Of a DNA stretch of 64,000 nucleotides, positions 16,632 through 25,469 are shown in pieces; position 1 is the stretch's first letter; each line of letters begins with the position of its first letter. Location of the stretch: positions 1 through 64,000 of the forward strand of contig NZ_JAUSVR010000016.1 of assembly GCF_030814815.1 (NCBI RefSeq). The letters are read 5' to 3'. The notes below the pieces were generated by a model that ran no database searches, had not been told where the DNA came from, and saw only the letters and a program-made list of their open reading frames with translations. The DNA comes from Ancylobacter amanitiformis. Lineage in GTDB: Bacteria > Pseudomonadota > Alphaproteobacteria > Rhizobiales > Xanthobacteraceae. A program made the translations under genes and the position numbers.

Positions 16632-17372
16632 CTATTGAATCTGCAGGCCGGCAATGGCGTTCAGCTCGCGCACCACGCGGTCGGAAATCTCGCCGGTCAC
16701 CGGCAGGCGGCGGTCGCGTTCGAAACGCTGGATCGCCTCGCGCGTCGCCTCGCCCGGGCGGCCATCGACGCGAATCGGGCCGTAGCCGAGCCGGGCGAGC
16801 GCCTTCTGCACCTCCATCACGCGCGGCGAGGCCCCGACCTCGGCCGGGGGCACGACCGCGGCGGCAGGCGCTGCGGCGGCGACATTGGCGGGCGGCAGCA
16901 GCGGCGCGGCGCCAGCCGGGGCTGGCGCAGGCGCAACCGCGGCAGCCGGCGCGCGCGGCGGCTGGGTGGGCCTGGCCGGCGGCAATGGCGCGGCAGCGGG
17001 TGCGGGCGTGAGGTTCATCGGCGCCGCGACGGCCGGCGCATCGGAATGGCTGGCGGGCGCCTGCGGCTGGGCGGGCGGCGGCGCGGCCGGCGCGGGGGTC
17101 GGCAGCGGGGTGGAATCGCCCGCCACGGCTGCCGCGGCGGCGGCCAGAAGATCGGTCGGGAGGGAGCCGGTGACGGAGGCGGGGGCCGCGCGCCGCGCGC
17201 CATGTATCACCAGCGCATTGCCGAGAATCGCCGCGCTGGCGAGAGCCGCAAGGAACAGCATGATCGTATCGGACGTGCGCCGCCCCGGCCGGCTGGGCTG
17301 GTGGGCCACGACGCGCTCGCCGTCGAGGTCGATCTCGTCGACCAGCAGATCGCTTGCGTAGGACCTCGGCAT
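16632..17372 (-). CDS. Membrane-anchored peptidoglycan-binding domain protein
   Basis: 246 residues. A short cytoplasmic start (MPRSYASDLLVDEIDLDGER) is followed by one membrane helix (TIMLFLAALASAAILGNALVI), a roughly 115-residue Ala/Pro-rich periplasmic stalk, and a C-terminal PG_binding_1 domain (VMEVQKALARLGYGPIRVDG, ATREAIQRFERDRRLPVTG). It probably tethers the inner membrane to the wall. ATG 17372 was preferred over a frame to 17507 because homologous proteins begin close to the RSY...DEID segment. Confidence 0.8.
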   Translation of the reverse strand: MPRSYASDLLVDEIDLDGERVVAHQPSRPGRRTSDTIMLFLAALASAAILGNALVIHGARRAAPASVTGSLPTDLLAAAAAAVAGDSTPLPTPAPAAPPPAQPQAPASHSDAPAVAAPMNLTPAPAAAPLPPARPTQPPRAPAAAVAPAPAPAGAAPLLPPANVAAAAPAAAVVPPAEVGASPRVMEVQKALARLGYGPIRVDGRPGEATREAIQRFERDRRLPVTGEISDRVVRELNAIAGLQIQ

Positions 17373-17574
17373 GGCATCCCGAACCGACGCGCCCCCCTGG
17401 CGCGGTGTCGTCCGACACTGCCACGAGAGGCTTAAGCGAACCCTAAGGCCGGAATTTTGCTTAACAAGCGCTTGCCTCAATCGCGCAATTTCACGCGTTG
17501 CCGACATCGGTTGGGCAACCTGATGCCGTTATCCTGTGGCCTTGAGGATCCTCCGCGAGGCCGCGGGAAGCGCC

Positions 17575-18060
17575 ATGTTCTTTTTGTTACGCGTCGCATT
17601 CTGGTTGACCATCGTCCTGCTGCTCCTGCCCAGCATTCCGGGCGGGCCCCTGCATGACGCCGCCGCCCCGAAGGACCAGCCGGTGGGCGCCATGGAGGCG
17701 CTGTCGGCCGCCACCTCGGCCATGGCGGATGCGAGTGGGTTTTGTGCCCGCCAGCCGCAGGCCTGCGCCATCGGCGCCGGGGTGATCCAGATGATCAGCG
17801 AGCGGGCGGAAGCCGGAGCGCGCTTCGCTATCTCCTATATTGCCGAGCAGATCGGCGAGGAAAAGCGCCGCGCCGCCGCCCGCGCCACCGGGACGCCGAG
17901 CGGCGACACGCTGACCACGCGCGATCTCAGCCCGGAATGGCAGGGCCCGATCGCCCCGGGCGGGCTGCCGAACGAGACATCGGCATCCGTGCCGGCCGGC
18001 AGCCCAGGACCGGCCTCCTCCCCGCCCGCCGTGCCGCTGCCGCCCAAGCGACCGGCCTGA
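17575..18060 (+). CDS. DUF5330 domain protein
   Basis: 161 residues with an N-terminal membrane segment (FFLLRVAFWLTIVLLLLPS) and the DUF5330 core (AMEALSAATSAMADASGFCARQPQACAIG). Two cysteines, FCARQPQAC, are likely disulfide-bonded in the periplasm, and the tail is Pro/Ser-rich. Function unknown; common in Hyphomicrobiales. Start ATG 17575 follows GGGAAG. The stop codon lies inside a 17 bp tandem repeat. Confidence 0.75.
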   Translation: MFFLLRVAFWLTIVLLLLPSIPGGPLHDAAAPKDQPVGAMEALSAATSAMADASGFCARQPQACAIGAGVIQMISERAEAGARFAISYIAEQIGEEKRRAAARATGTPSGDTLTTRDLSPEWQGPIAPGGLPNETSASVPAGSPGPASSPPAVPLPPKRPA

Positions 18061-18102
18061 CCACGCGTCCGGCCTGACCACGCCTCCGGCCAGACCGCGC
18101 GC
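18052..18102. repeat. 17 bp tandem repeat spanning the DUF5330 stop codon, about 3 copies
   Basis: CCGGCCTGACCACGCGT (18052), CCGGCCTGACCACGCCT (18069) and a degenerate third copy from 18086. The stop codon TGA at 18058-18060 is in the first copy. Confidence 0.85.
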
Positions 18103-18188
18103 CGGAGCGCGGCCCCGGCGCACCGGGCGAAGGCCCCACCATTGCACTCGCCCCCCCGCCGCCCCTATATGCGTCCGGCGAGGCGCAC

Positions 18189-18626
18189 ATGACGACATCG
18201 AGCATTGACCGCATCATCGAGGATTTCGAGCTTCTCGATAATTGGGACGACCGCTACCGCTATCTCATCGAGCTGGGGCGCACGCTGGCGCCCTTTCCCG
18301 AGGCGGAGCGCAGCGATGCCAGCAAGGTGCAGGGCTGCGCCAGCCAGGTGTGGCTGGTGAGCCGCGCGACCCCTGACGACGCGGGAACCCGCCTCGCTTT
18401 TCTCGGCGATTCCGATGCGCATATCGTGCGCGGTCTCATCGCCATTCTGATGGCGCTCTATTCGGACCGCACGGCGCCGGAAATCCTCGCCGCCGATCCC
18501 GCCACCGTCTTCTCCCGCATCGGCCTCAAGGACCATCTGACGCCGCAGCGCTCCAATGGCCTGCGCTCGATGGTCGAGCGCATCCGGGCCGACGCGCGCC
18601 GCGCGCTCGCCACCCCGGCGCACTGA
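18189..18626 (+). CDS. sufE: SufE-family cysteine desulfurase activator
   Basis: 145 residues, full length. SufE accepts persulfide sulfur from SufS and passes it to the SufBCD iron-sulfur scaffold. The acceptor cysteine is Cys50 in KVQGCASQVW, matching E. coli Cys51. DNWDDRYRYLIELGR and a helical C-terminus are typical. No other suf gene is nearby, as is common in rhizobia. ATG 18189. Confidence 0.92.
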   Translation: MTTSSIDRIIEDFELLDNWDDRYRYLIELGRTLAPFPEAERSDASKVQGCASQVWLVSRATPDDAGTRLAFLGDSDAHIVRGLIAILMALYSDRTAPEILAADPATVFSRIGLKDHLTPQRSNGLRSMVERIRADARRALATPAH

Positions 18627-18639
18627 ACTTTCCGCTCGG

Positions 18640-19182
18640 CTACAGCGACGGGCGGCCCTCCGCGCTCCAGGCCCGAATGGGCCCGGCACGCTCGGGGCCC
18701 CGCGCGGCGACGGCGAGGCCATAATGGCGTGCCAGCCGGTCGAGGCCGAGACCGAGCACCACCTTGGCGGTGCGCGCCGGCCAGCCGCGATCCTGCTCCA
18801 CCTGCTCCAGCCCTTTCAGGAAGCAGCACACATCGGTGAGCAGGCCGGCAAATTCCGGGCCGGCGGCCTCCAGTGCCGCGCTCACCCGCTGACGCGCCGC
18901 CAGCGCCGCCTCTGACGGCGTGAGACCGGCGGACGGCCCGCGCCTTCCGCTGCGCCCCACCGCCTCCCAATCCGCCGTCAGGCGCGGCATCATCTGCGCG
19001 CGGGTGAAATCGGCCCGCAGCCGCTCCCCCGCCACCAGCTGGGCCGCGCCGACCAGCGCGCTGCCATTGCGTCCGCGCCGGCGGGCGAGCCAGCCGAGCG
19101 GGCTTTCCTCCAGATCGACCAGTACCTGCGTGGCGACACCGTCGACCGCCACCTCCACTCGCTCCAGCCGACGCTCAGCCAT
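18640..19182 (-). CDS. DUF6456 domain protein
   Basis: 180 residues starting MAERRLERVEVAVDG. It shows the DUF6456 features SPLGWLARRR, GERLRADFTRAQMMPRLTADWE and LTDVCCFLKGLEQVEQDRGWPARTAKVVLGLGLDRLARHYG. Function unknown. Its ATG overlaps the end of the upstream DnaA domain IV-like gene by 8 nt (ATGGCTGA), so the two are translationally coupled and probably work together. The tail is Gly/Arg-rich. Confidence 0.8.
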   Translation of the reverse strand: MAERRLERVEVAVDGVATQVLVDLEESPLGWLARRRGRNGSALVGAAQLVAGERLRADFTRAQMMPRLTADWEAVGRSGRRGPSAGLTPSEAALAARQRVSAALEAAGPEFAGLLTDVCCFLKGLEQVEQDRGWPARTAKVVLGLGLDRLARHYGLAVAARGPERAGPIRAWSAEGRPSL

Positions 19183-19582
19183 GGCGGAGATCCTCCCGGC
19201 GGGCGGCCTCGCGGGTGATGATGTCTTCCAGGCGGGCGATCCGCTGGTCCCAGACCGCCTGCTCGCGCCGCTCCTCCACCCGCCGGCAGGCATGGGCGAC
19301 GGTCGAGGGGTGGCGCGCAAACCCCGCGGCCACCCGGCGGAGCGACAGCCCGAGCGCGACATGGGCGAGATACATGGCGAGGGCGCGCACGGCGGCGATG
19401 GAGCGCCCGCCGGCCCGGCCGAGGACGGCATCCGCCGGGTGGTCGGCGTCGGCGGCGGCAAGGTCAGCCGCCAGCCGGCAAAGCGCGCGGCACCGCGCGC
19501 GTGCGGCTTCTCCGGTTGCCGGAGGCGGCGGCAACGTTGCCCGCATGGTGGGAGCGGAGGAAGGGATCGCGATGTTGCCCAT
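19175..19582 (-). CDS. DnaA domain IV-like helix-turn-helix protein
   Basis: 135 residues with no AAA+ module. The C-terminal half resembles the DNA-binding domain IV of the replication initiator DnaA: LRRVAAGFARHPSTVAHACR followed by RVEERRE, compared with DnaA HTTV-HAV-KIE. It could recognise DnaA-box-like sites as a regulator or replication modulator, which is inference. Start ATG 19582 (MGNIAIPSS) has GGAGT upstream; ATG 19546 is an alternative. It forms a coupled pair with the DUF6456 gene. Confidence 0.7.
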   Translation of the reverse strand: MGNIAIPSSAPTMRATLPPPPATGEAARARCRALCRLAADLAAADADHPADAVLGRAGGRSIAAVRALAMYLAHVALGLSLRRVAAGFARHPSTVAHACRRVEERREQAVWDQRIARLEDIITREAARREDLRHG

Positions 19583-19779
19583 GAAGTCGAACTCCGTACC
19601 TAGGAATTTCAACCTACAACCTAGAGAGGTATTATTCAAGTGCAAGCGTCTAAAGTTGCATCGTTACCGCGACATCCGGATCCGCCGACCCCCGGCGACA
19701 CAACCCACGGTATAGGAAAATTATCCGACACCTGTCGCCACGCACCCATACTGGCGGGCGTAGGCGGCGAGGTGGAACC

Positions 19780-20100
19780 ATGACATTGACGCGCGGCAGG
19801 CGAGCGATCCGATCCATGCGGAGCGAGGAGCCGGAGGTTGCCATCGCGGCGCGGGCGGCGGCGCTGCGTCCGTTTATCGGAATCACGGTGGAGGAGCGGC
19901 GCACCGCCCTGCTCCGGCTGCTGCGGCAGGAGCGCCGGGCCTCGCGCAGCGGACATGGCTACGATGCCTCGCGCCACGCGGCGCTGCGCCGGCTCATGGC
20001 GGAAATGCAGGCTGCACCGGACCGGCTTCGCGGCCCGGGCGCGACAGCGCATAACGAAAAGGCCGCCCGGGCGGCCGGGCGGCCTCGTCAACTTCGTTAG
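19780..20100 (+). CDS. Hypothetical basic protein
   Basis: 106 residues, Arg-rich, with no recognised domain. The central helices (IAARAAALRPFIGITVEERR, TALLRLLRQERR) look soluble. ATG 19780 has GAGGTGGAA upstream. The last 15 codons overlap a terminator hairpin reading the other way, which serves the convergent mucR gene. Existence is moderately supported by length, start and codon use. Confidence 0.5.
   Translation: MTLTRGRRAIRSMRSEEPEVAIAARAAALRPFIGITVEERRTALLRLLRQERRASRSGHGYDASRHAALRRLMAEMQAAPDRLRGPGATAHNEKAARAAGRPRQLR
20057..20084 (-). terminator. Terminator for the mucR transcript
   Basis: On the minus strand GGCCGCCCG and CGGGCGGCC form a 9 bp stem with a 6-base loop, followed by TTTT. 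It lies 160 bp past the mucR stop, inside the 3' end of the convergent ORF. Confidence 0.65.
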
Positions 20101-20247
20101 GGCGCAGGCGAGCGCGGCGGATTCGCGATCCCGCAGGGATACCGTATCGGCATCGGCATCTGGCTCATTTCCGACGAACGCAGGTTCACGCGGATGAGCC
20201 AGGCCAGCATGCGGTGGCGATCCCTTCGACGAGGCGGACGCCTTGGC

Positions 20248-20670
20248 TCAGGTCCGAACGGTGCGGCGACGCTGCTGCCCGAGGCCCATTTCCTTGGCCA
20301 GGGCGGAGCGGGCGGCGGCGTAGTTCGGAGCCACCATCGGATAGTCGGCCGGAAGGCCCCACTTCTCGCGATACTGCTCGGGCGTGAGGTTGTACTGCGT
20401 GCGCAGGTGCCGCTTGAGCGACTTGAACTTCTTGCCGTCCTCCAGGCAAATGATGAAGTCCGGTGCAACCGACTTCTTCACGGGAACGGCGGGCTTGAGC
20501 GGCTCAGGCGTCAGCTCGACCTCGCCGGTCGTCACGCGCTGCAGTGCAATGTGCACTTCCGTCAAGAGAGCAGGCAGGTCACTGGCCAGGACCACATTAT
20601 TGCTTACGTAAGCGGAGACGATATCGGCGGCCAGCTCGATATAGGTTGCGGCGTCCGTGGTGTCGCTCAT
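20248..20670 (-). CDS. mucR: Ros/MucR family transcriptional regulator
   Basis: 140 residues. The MucR zinc-finger core is [20 protein letters not shown] followed by [15 protein letters not shown], with one cysteine and histidine ligands and the usual Asp in place of the second Cys. MucR proteins are global regulators (exopolysaccharide, motility, cell cycle, virulence) that bind AT-rich, T-A-step sites in a H-NS-like way. The N-terminal helical part mediates oligomerisation. The upstream 200 bp are unusually AT-rich, fitting autoregulation. ATG 20670. Confidence 0.92.
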   Translation of the reverse strand: MSDTTDAATYIELAADIVSAYVSNNVVLASDLPALLTEVHIALQRVTTGEVELTPEPLKPAVPVKKSVAPDFIICLEDGKKFKSLKRHLRTQYNLTPEQYREKWGLPADYPMVAPNYAAARSALAKEMGLGQQRRRTVRT

Positions 20671-20870
20671 GGCTCATTCTTCAAAGGATGTTGGTATACC
20701 GGAACGCCGATTGACGGCATCCACATGTACGCGTCTATTTCCACGACAATACGCTCAGTGCCAGCGCATACAATTTGTCGTTTGGATACGTATGGATAGA
20801 TAGACTTCCGCGTGAGAACCCGCAAGGTATTTCACGCGCCGTTCGCATATTTTGTTCGTGACATCACCTG
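20671..20870. promoter_or_regulatory. AT-rich upstream region of mucR, possible autoregulatory sites
   Basis: This stretch is much less GC-rich than its surroundings and contains TA-step and T-tract motifs (TTGGTATACC, GCATACAATTTG, ATACGTATGG, GCATATTTTG). It is the kind of sequence MucR/Ros proteins bind, and mucR genes are often autorepressed. No ORF is supported between 20671 and 21018. Confidence 0.4.
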
Positions 20871-20965
20871 TTGCTGAACGCACAGTCGGCACGGTACCAA
20901 GCTCAACTGGATCCCGGCTATGCTTTTCACTCGGGGCAGCACGGCTTCGTGAGGCCGTCCCCGAC

Positions 20966-20994
20966 TTGCCGCGCGGGGCAAGGCTTATTATCTC
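20966..20994 (+). promoter_or_regulatory. Possible promoter of msrB-ptrB
   Basis: TTGCCG (20966-20971), a 17 bp spacer, and TATCTC (20989-20994), giving a short leader before ATG 21019. Confidence 0.35.
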
Positions 20995-21018
20995 AATGGA
21001 AAACCGCCGGGGAATCCC

Positions 21019-21450
21019 ATGAACGAGACCTTTCGCCGACCCAAAGTCGTGAAGACGGATGCCGAGTGGCGCGCCCTTCTGACGCCGGAGCAATACCGCG
21101 TCACCCGCGGCCACGGCACGGAATGCGCCTTCAGCGGCCCCTATCTGTCGCAGAAGGAAACGGGCACCTATAGTTGCGTGTGCTGCGGCGAGCCGCTGTT
21201 CCGCTCCGACACCAAGTTCGAATCAGGCACCGGCTGGCCCAGTTTCTTCCGCCCGATCGACGCCGGCGCCGTTACGGAAGTGCATGACCATTCCTATGGC
21301 ATGCACCGCATCGAGGTGCGCTGCGCCACATGCGACGCTCATCTCGGCCACGTCTTCCCGGATGGTCCTCGCCCCACCGGAATGCGCTACTGCATGAACG
21401 GCGTCGCCCTCTCCTTCAAGGCGGACGCCGTGCAGGACGCCGCCTCGTGA
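21019..21450 (+). CDS. msrB: Peptide-methionine (R)-S-oxide reductase
   Basis: 143 residues. Repairs methionine-R-sulfoxide in oxidised proteins. Zinc-binding pairs are Cys53/Cys56 (CVCC) and Cys102/Cys105 (CATC), and the catalytic cysteine is Cys125 in [14 protein letters not shown] and [10 protein letters not shown] are present. The stop overlaps the GTG start of the oligopeptidase gene by 4 nt, so oxidised-protein repair and peptide degradation are translationally coupled. Confidence 0.95.
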   Translation: MNETFRRPKVVKTDAEWRALLTPEQYRVTRGHGTECAFSGPYLSQKETGTYSCVCCGEPLFRSDTKFESGTGWPSFFRPIDAGAVTEVHDHSYGMHRIEVRCATCDAHLGHVFPDGPRPTGMRYCMNGVALSFKADAVQDAAS

Positions 21451-23579
21451 GCAACGGCCAGCCGATGCCGGCCCCGCTGGTCCGCCATTTCCACGGCGAG
21501 ACGCTTGTCGACCCCCATGCCTGGCTGCGCGCCGAGAACTGGCGCGAGGTGATGCGTGACCCAGCCGTGCTGGACGGCGGGATTCGCGCCTGGCTGGAGG
21601 CGGAAAATGAAGCCGCCGAGCGGTGGTTCGCCCCCCATGCCGGGCTGCGCCGCGCGCTGGTCGCGGAAATGCGCGCCCGCATCAAGGAAGATGATTCCTC
21701 GGTGCCGGCGGCGGACGGGCCGTTCGCCTATTTCACCCGCTTTCGCGAGGGCGGGCAGCATCCGTTGATCTGCCGCCGCCCGGCCGGCGCCATCGCCGGC
21801 GAGACCATCCTGCTGGATGGCGACGCCCTCGCCGAAGGCAAGGCCTATTTCCAGTTCGGCGACGCCCGCCAGTCGCCGGACCACGCGCTCTATGCCTGGA
21901 CCGCCGACGAGGCCGGCTCGGAATATTACACGCTGCGCGTGCGCGACGTGACGGCGGGAACCGACCTTGCCGATGTGGTGGACGAGACCACCGGCGACGT
22001 GCTGTGGAGCGCCGACGGCGCCTATCTCTATTATATCCGCCGCGACGCCGAGCACCGGCCGAGCTTCGTCTATCGCCACCGGCTCGGGGCCGATCCGGCC
22101 GAGGACACGCTGATCTACGAGGAGCCGGACAAGGGCTTCTTCGTCTCGCTCGGACGTACGCAATCGGGTCGCTTCGGCCTTATTTCCTGCGGCGATCACG
22201 ACACCAGCGAGATCTGGCTGCTCGACCTCGCGGCCCCGCTCGACGCGCCGCGGCGGGTGGAGCCGCGCGAGCCGGGCCTTCGCTATGGGGTGGAGCACCA
22301 TCCCTCCCTCGGCGGCGTCGACAGCCTGATCATCGAGACCAATGCCGACGGGGCCGAGGACTTCAAGATCGTCGCCGCCCCGCTCGCCAGCCCCTCGCGC
22401 GCCCACTGGCGCGACCTCGTGCCGCATGTGCCGGGGCGGCTGCTGCTCTCCGTCAGCGTGCTGCGCGGCCATCTCGTGCGGCTGGAGCGCGAGGACGGGC
22501 TGCCGCGCATCGTCGTGCGCGCGCTGGGCGATGGCGCGGACCCTGCCGGCGCGGAACATGCGATCGCCTTTGCCGAGGAAGCCTATTCGCTCGGTTTCGA
22601 TCCCGGCTACGGCTTCGACAAGACCGAGATCCGCTTCACCTACTCGTCCATGACCACGCCGTCCGAAGTGTGGGACTATGACGTGGCGAGCCGCGCGCGC
22701 GTGCTGCGCAAGCGGCAGGAAGTGCCCTCCGGCCACGATCCGGACCGCTACGTCACCCGCCGCCTGATGGCGCCGGCCAAAGACGGCGAACTCATTCCGG
22801 TGTCGCTGCTCTTCGCCAAGGACACCCCGCTCGACGGCTCGGCCCCGTGCCTGCTCTATGGCTACGGCGCCTATGGCATCTCGATTCCCGCGAGTTTCTC
22901 GACCTCGCGCCTCTCGCTGGTCGATCGCGGCTTCGTCTATGCCATCGCCCATATTCGCGGCGGCACGGAAAAGGGCTGGCGCTGGTACCGTGAAGGCAAG
23001 CTGTCGAAGAAGCCCAACACGTTCAGCGATTTCATCGCGGCCGCCGATCACCTCGTCGCGCAGGCCATCATCGCGCCGGACCGCATCATCGCCCATGGCG
23101 GATCGGCCGGCGGCATGCTGATGGGCGCGGTGGCCAATATGCGGCCGGAGCTTTTTGCCGGGCTCATTGCGGAAGTGCCATTCGTCGATGTGCTCAACAC
23201 CATGCTCGACGACACGCTGCCGCTCACCCCGCCGGAATGGCCCGAATGGGGCAACCCGATCGCCGACCGCGCGGCCTTCGACACGATCCGCGCCTATTCG
23301 CCCTATGACAATGTCACGCCGCGGAACTACCCCGCCATCTTCGCGCTGGCAGGGCTTACCGACCCGCGCGTGACCTATTGGGAGCCGGCCAAGTGGGTGG
23401 CGAAGCTGCGCGCGACCCGCACGAACCGCGCGCCGCTGCTGCTGCGCACCAATATGGAAGCCGGCCATGGCGGCGCCGCCGGGCGCTTCGACCGGCTGGA
23501 GGAGACGGCGCAGGTCTATGCCTTCGCGCTGGAAATCGCCGAACAGCCTGAACCGGCAGGCCTGCACCCGCTGGCCTGA
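21447..23579 (+). CDS. ptrB: Oligopeptidase B-like S9A peptidase
   Basis: 710 residues. An N-terminal seven-bladed beta-propeller ([18 protein letters not shown] and following) is joined to a C-terminal alpha/beta hydrolase with nucleophile Ser in HGGSAGGML, Asp in [10 protein letters not shown] and His in [11 protein letters not shown]. It cleaves short peptides after basic residues in the cytoplasm. GTG 21447 overlaps the msrB stop (GTGA); the open frame extends upstream but only as antisense-like sequence within msrB. Length matches the family (about 690-720). Confidence 0.92.
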   Translation: MSNGQPMPAPLVRHFHGETLVDPHAWLRAENWREVMRDPAVLDGGIRAWLEAENEAAERWFAPHAGLRRALVAEMRARIKEDDSSVPAADGPFAYFTRFREGGQHPLICRRPAGAIAGETILLDGDALAEGKAYFQFGDARQSPDHALYAWTADEAGSEYYTLRVRDVTAGTDLADVVDETTGDVLWSADGAYLYYIRRDAEHRPSFVYRHRLGADPAEDTLIYEEPDKGFFVSLGRTQSGRFGLISCGDHDTSEIWLLDLAAPLDAPRRVEPREPGLRYGVEHHPSLGGVDSLIIETNADGAEDFKIVAAPLASPSRAHWRDLVPHVPGRLLLSVSVLRGHLVRLEREDGLPRIVVRALGDGADPAGAEHAIAFAEEAYSLGFDPGYGFDKTEIRFTYSSMTTPSEVWDYDVASRARVLRKRQEVPSGHDPDRYVTRRLMAPAKDGELIPVSLLFAKDTPLDGSAPCLLYGYGAYGISIPASFSTSRLSLVDRGFVYAIAHIRGGTEKGWRWYREGKLSKKPNTFSDFIAAADHLVAQAIIAPDRIIAHGGSAGGMLMGAVANMRPELFAGLIAEVPFVDVLNTMLDDTLPLTPPEWPEWGNPIADRAAFDTIRAYSPYDNVTPRNYPAIFALAGLTDPRVTYWEPAKWVAKLRATRTNRAPLLLRTNMEAGHGGAAGRFDRLEETAQVYAFALEIAEQPEPAGLHPLA

Positions 23580-23604
23580 GGCAGAAGACCCGCGTTCGCG
23601 GCAT

Positions 23605-23634
23605 AAAAAAGGGGCGCCGCACGGCGCCCCTTTT
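23605..23634. terminator. Bidirectional rho-independent terminator
   Basis: AAAAAA-GGGGCGCC-GCAC-GGCGCCCC-TTTT, an 8 bp perfect stem with A/T runs on both sides. It separates the convergent ptrB and proline-rich membrane-protein genes. Confidence 0.85.
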
Positions 23635-23654
23635 CGCATCCAGCATCCGAGGCT

Positions 23655-25169
23655 TCAGGCGTCGCTGCGGGCGGCGGCGCCGGAGACGTGATCGCGCAGT
23701 TGCTGCAGCGAGGCGAAGCGCACGGTTCCATCCGGCAGATCGGCCTCGATCGAGCCGTCGGAATAGAGCTTGTAGTTCATGCCGGCGATGGTGCCGGCCT
23801 TGAGCACCTTCACGTCCGGCGCCAGCGGCTCGTCGTCGGCCAGCAGATCGACGTCGCTGAGGAAGGACGGCGCGGCCGCCGGCGGGGCGGCGAATTCCGG
23901 CCGGGGGCCGGGCTCGCGTGCCGGCGCCAGCGGGGCGGGCTCCGGAACCGGCGGCTCGGGCTGGCGCGGTTCATCGAAGAACAGCGGGGCCAGTACCGGC
24001 GCGGGGGCCGGCGATTCCGGGATGCGCGGCGGCTCAGACGGGCGGTGCTCCATCGGCCGGGCCTCGGCCGCCGGGATATCGATCGGGCGGGCCTCGACCG
24101 ATCGGGTCTCGGTGAGCCAGGAATCCGGCAGGCGCGGCTCCGGCGCCTTTGCCTCCGGCATGCGGTGCTCCGGGATGCGGGGCTCACCCATGCGAGGCTC
24201 GGCCATGCGGGGCTCCGGGATGCGGGGCTCGGTCATGCGGGGCTCGGCCCGTCCGTCGTCGAAGCCCATCGGCGCGGGGGGCGCGCGCTCCGCGGCCACG
24301 CCGTGCAGGGTGCGCAGGAAGCCCGGCAATTCGCGCGGCGCCTCCGCGGCGGGACGGGGCGCCGGCTCGGCGACGGGCCGCGGCACGGGCTCTGGCACGA
24401 ATTCCGGCTCCGGCGCGAATTCCGGCTCGGCGATGAAATCGGGCTCCCGCGCGGGCTCCTCGACCCGTTCCGGCTCCGGTACGATATCGGTTTCCGCCTC
24501 GCGCTTGCGACGGAACCAGGAGGGCAGGATGCTGCGCGGCTGGGCCGTCTTGCGCTCCGCCGGCTCGGTCGTCCGCTCCGCAGGCTCCTCGTATTCAGGC
24601 TCCTCGTAGCGCGGCTCGGGCTCCGCCGGCATGTCGAAGGCCCGCGACGGGACGGGCTTCGCCACGGGCGCCGGCGGGGGAGCCGGCATCGGGGCCGGCG
24701 GCCGCGCGGCCACAGGCTCGTGACCGGCGGCGCGGGTCTCATGCGCCGCCACATGCGCCGCAAGCCGCGTCTCCGGCGGCAGAGGGCGCGCGTCCGGCGC
24801 GCTCGAGCGCGCCTCGGGCGCCGGGGCGCGGGCGCTGGAACGCGGCGGCACCATTTCCGGCGCGGGCGCAGACGGCGCGAAGACCGGATCGAGGTCCGTC
24901 GCCATCAAGTCCAGTTCCTCGTCCACGACGGGGTGCATCTCGTCCTCGGGCTCGAAATGAACGACGCCATCGAGCCTGTGGGCGATCTCCACCAGGGCCC
25001 GATGCACGTAGCCGAGGGCGACGAGCAGCAGGCCGCCGACAAAGCCGAAGCTTCCCGCCGTCAGAATTGCCGCGCCCGACGCCGTCTTCGATGCGTCGAA
25101 CCCGAGCGCCCCGAGCAGAAAACCGATCACGGCAATTGCTGCGCCGATGCCGATGAAAATTGCACTCAT
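23655..25169 (-). CDS. Proline-rich membrane protein with EPR-repeat linker and conserved C-terminal domain
   Basis: 504 residues. Two N-terminal membrane helices (FIGIGAAIAVIGFLLGALGF and ILTAGSFGFVGGLLLVALGY) are followed by a conserved helix HRALVEIAHRLDGVV, then about 340 residues of Pro/Glu/Arg-rich disordered linker with a 5-residue EPRM/EPRI repeat. The compact C-terminal domain (VLKAGTIAGMNYKLYSDGSI, then EADLPDGTVRFASLQQLRDHV) resembles short beta domains at the C-termini of Hyphomicrobiales membrane proteins. Function unknown; the architecture suggests a scaffold. ATG 25169 has GGAG upstream. Confidence 0.7.
   Translation of the reverse strand: MSAIFIGIGAAIAVIGFLLGALGFDASKTASGAAILTAGSFGFVGGLLLVALGYVHRALVEIAHRLDGVVHFEPEDEMHPVVDEELDLMATDLDPVFAPSAPAPEMVPPRSSARAPAPEARSSAPDARPLPPETRLAAHVAAHETRAAGHEPVAARPPAPMPAPPPAPVAKPVPSRAFDMPAEPEPRYEEPEYEEPAERTTEPAERKTAQPRSILPSWFRRKREAETDIVPEPERVEEPAREPDFIAEPEFAPEPEFVPEPVPRPVAEPAPRPAAEAPRELPGFLRTLHGVAAERAPPAPMGFDDGRAEPRMTEPRIPEPRMAEPRMGEPRIPEHRMPEAKAPEPRLPDSWLTETRSVEARPIDIPAAEARPMEHRPSEPPRIPESPAPAPVLAPLFFDEPRQPEPPVPEPAPLAPAREPGPRPEFAAPPAAAPSFLSDVDLLADDEPLAPDVKVLKAGTIAGMNYKLYSDGSIEADLPDGTVRFASLQQLRDHVSGAAARSDA
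24160..24249. repeat. 15 bp coding tandem repeat, 6 copies (EPR motif)
   Basis: Six units of the form ATGCGGGGCTCnnnn start at 24160, 24175, 24190, 24205, 24220 and 24235. They encode EPRM/EPRI pentapeptides in the disordered linker of the minus-strand gene. Confidence 0.85.
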
Positions 25170-25354
25170 CACTCACTCCGCCCCTCGACCGATTCGTCTT
25201 CGGCCCCCGTGCTGACGAACTTTATGTACGAACAGCGTTTACCAAAGATTTCCAGGCGATTGCACCCTTTGGAGTCGACTTGCGACGATAACGACGCCTC
25301 ATCGGCATCGGCGCGTGCCGATGCCAAGATTTTCGGCGTGCGCGATGCTTTCGG

Positions 25355-25383
25355 TTGTCGACCGTCACGGACGGCCCTATCTA
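25355..25383 (+). promoter_or_regulatory. Probable sodB promoter
   Basis: TTGTCG (25355-25360), a 17 bp spacer, and TATCTA (25378-25383), about 85 bp before the sodB ATG. The remaining 25170-25469 spacer holds no supported ORF. Confidence 0.5.
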
Positions 25384-25469
25384 GACATGGCCGATCCTCC
25401 TCGGTGCCAGCGCACCCGTGGAAGGCGCCGTCGCGGCGCGGCCGGTTTCATTTTGCGGAGACAGATTCC

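Noticed and set aside
21387-23639. 750-codon minus-strand open frame
   Set aside because: Antisense of oligopeptidase B, with no domain resemblance; shadow frame.
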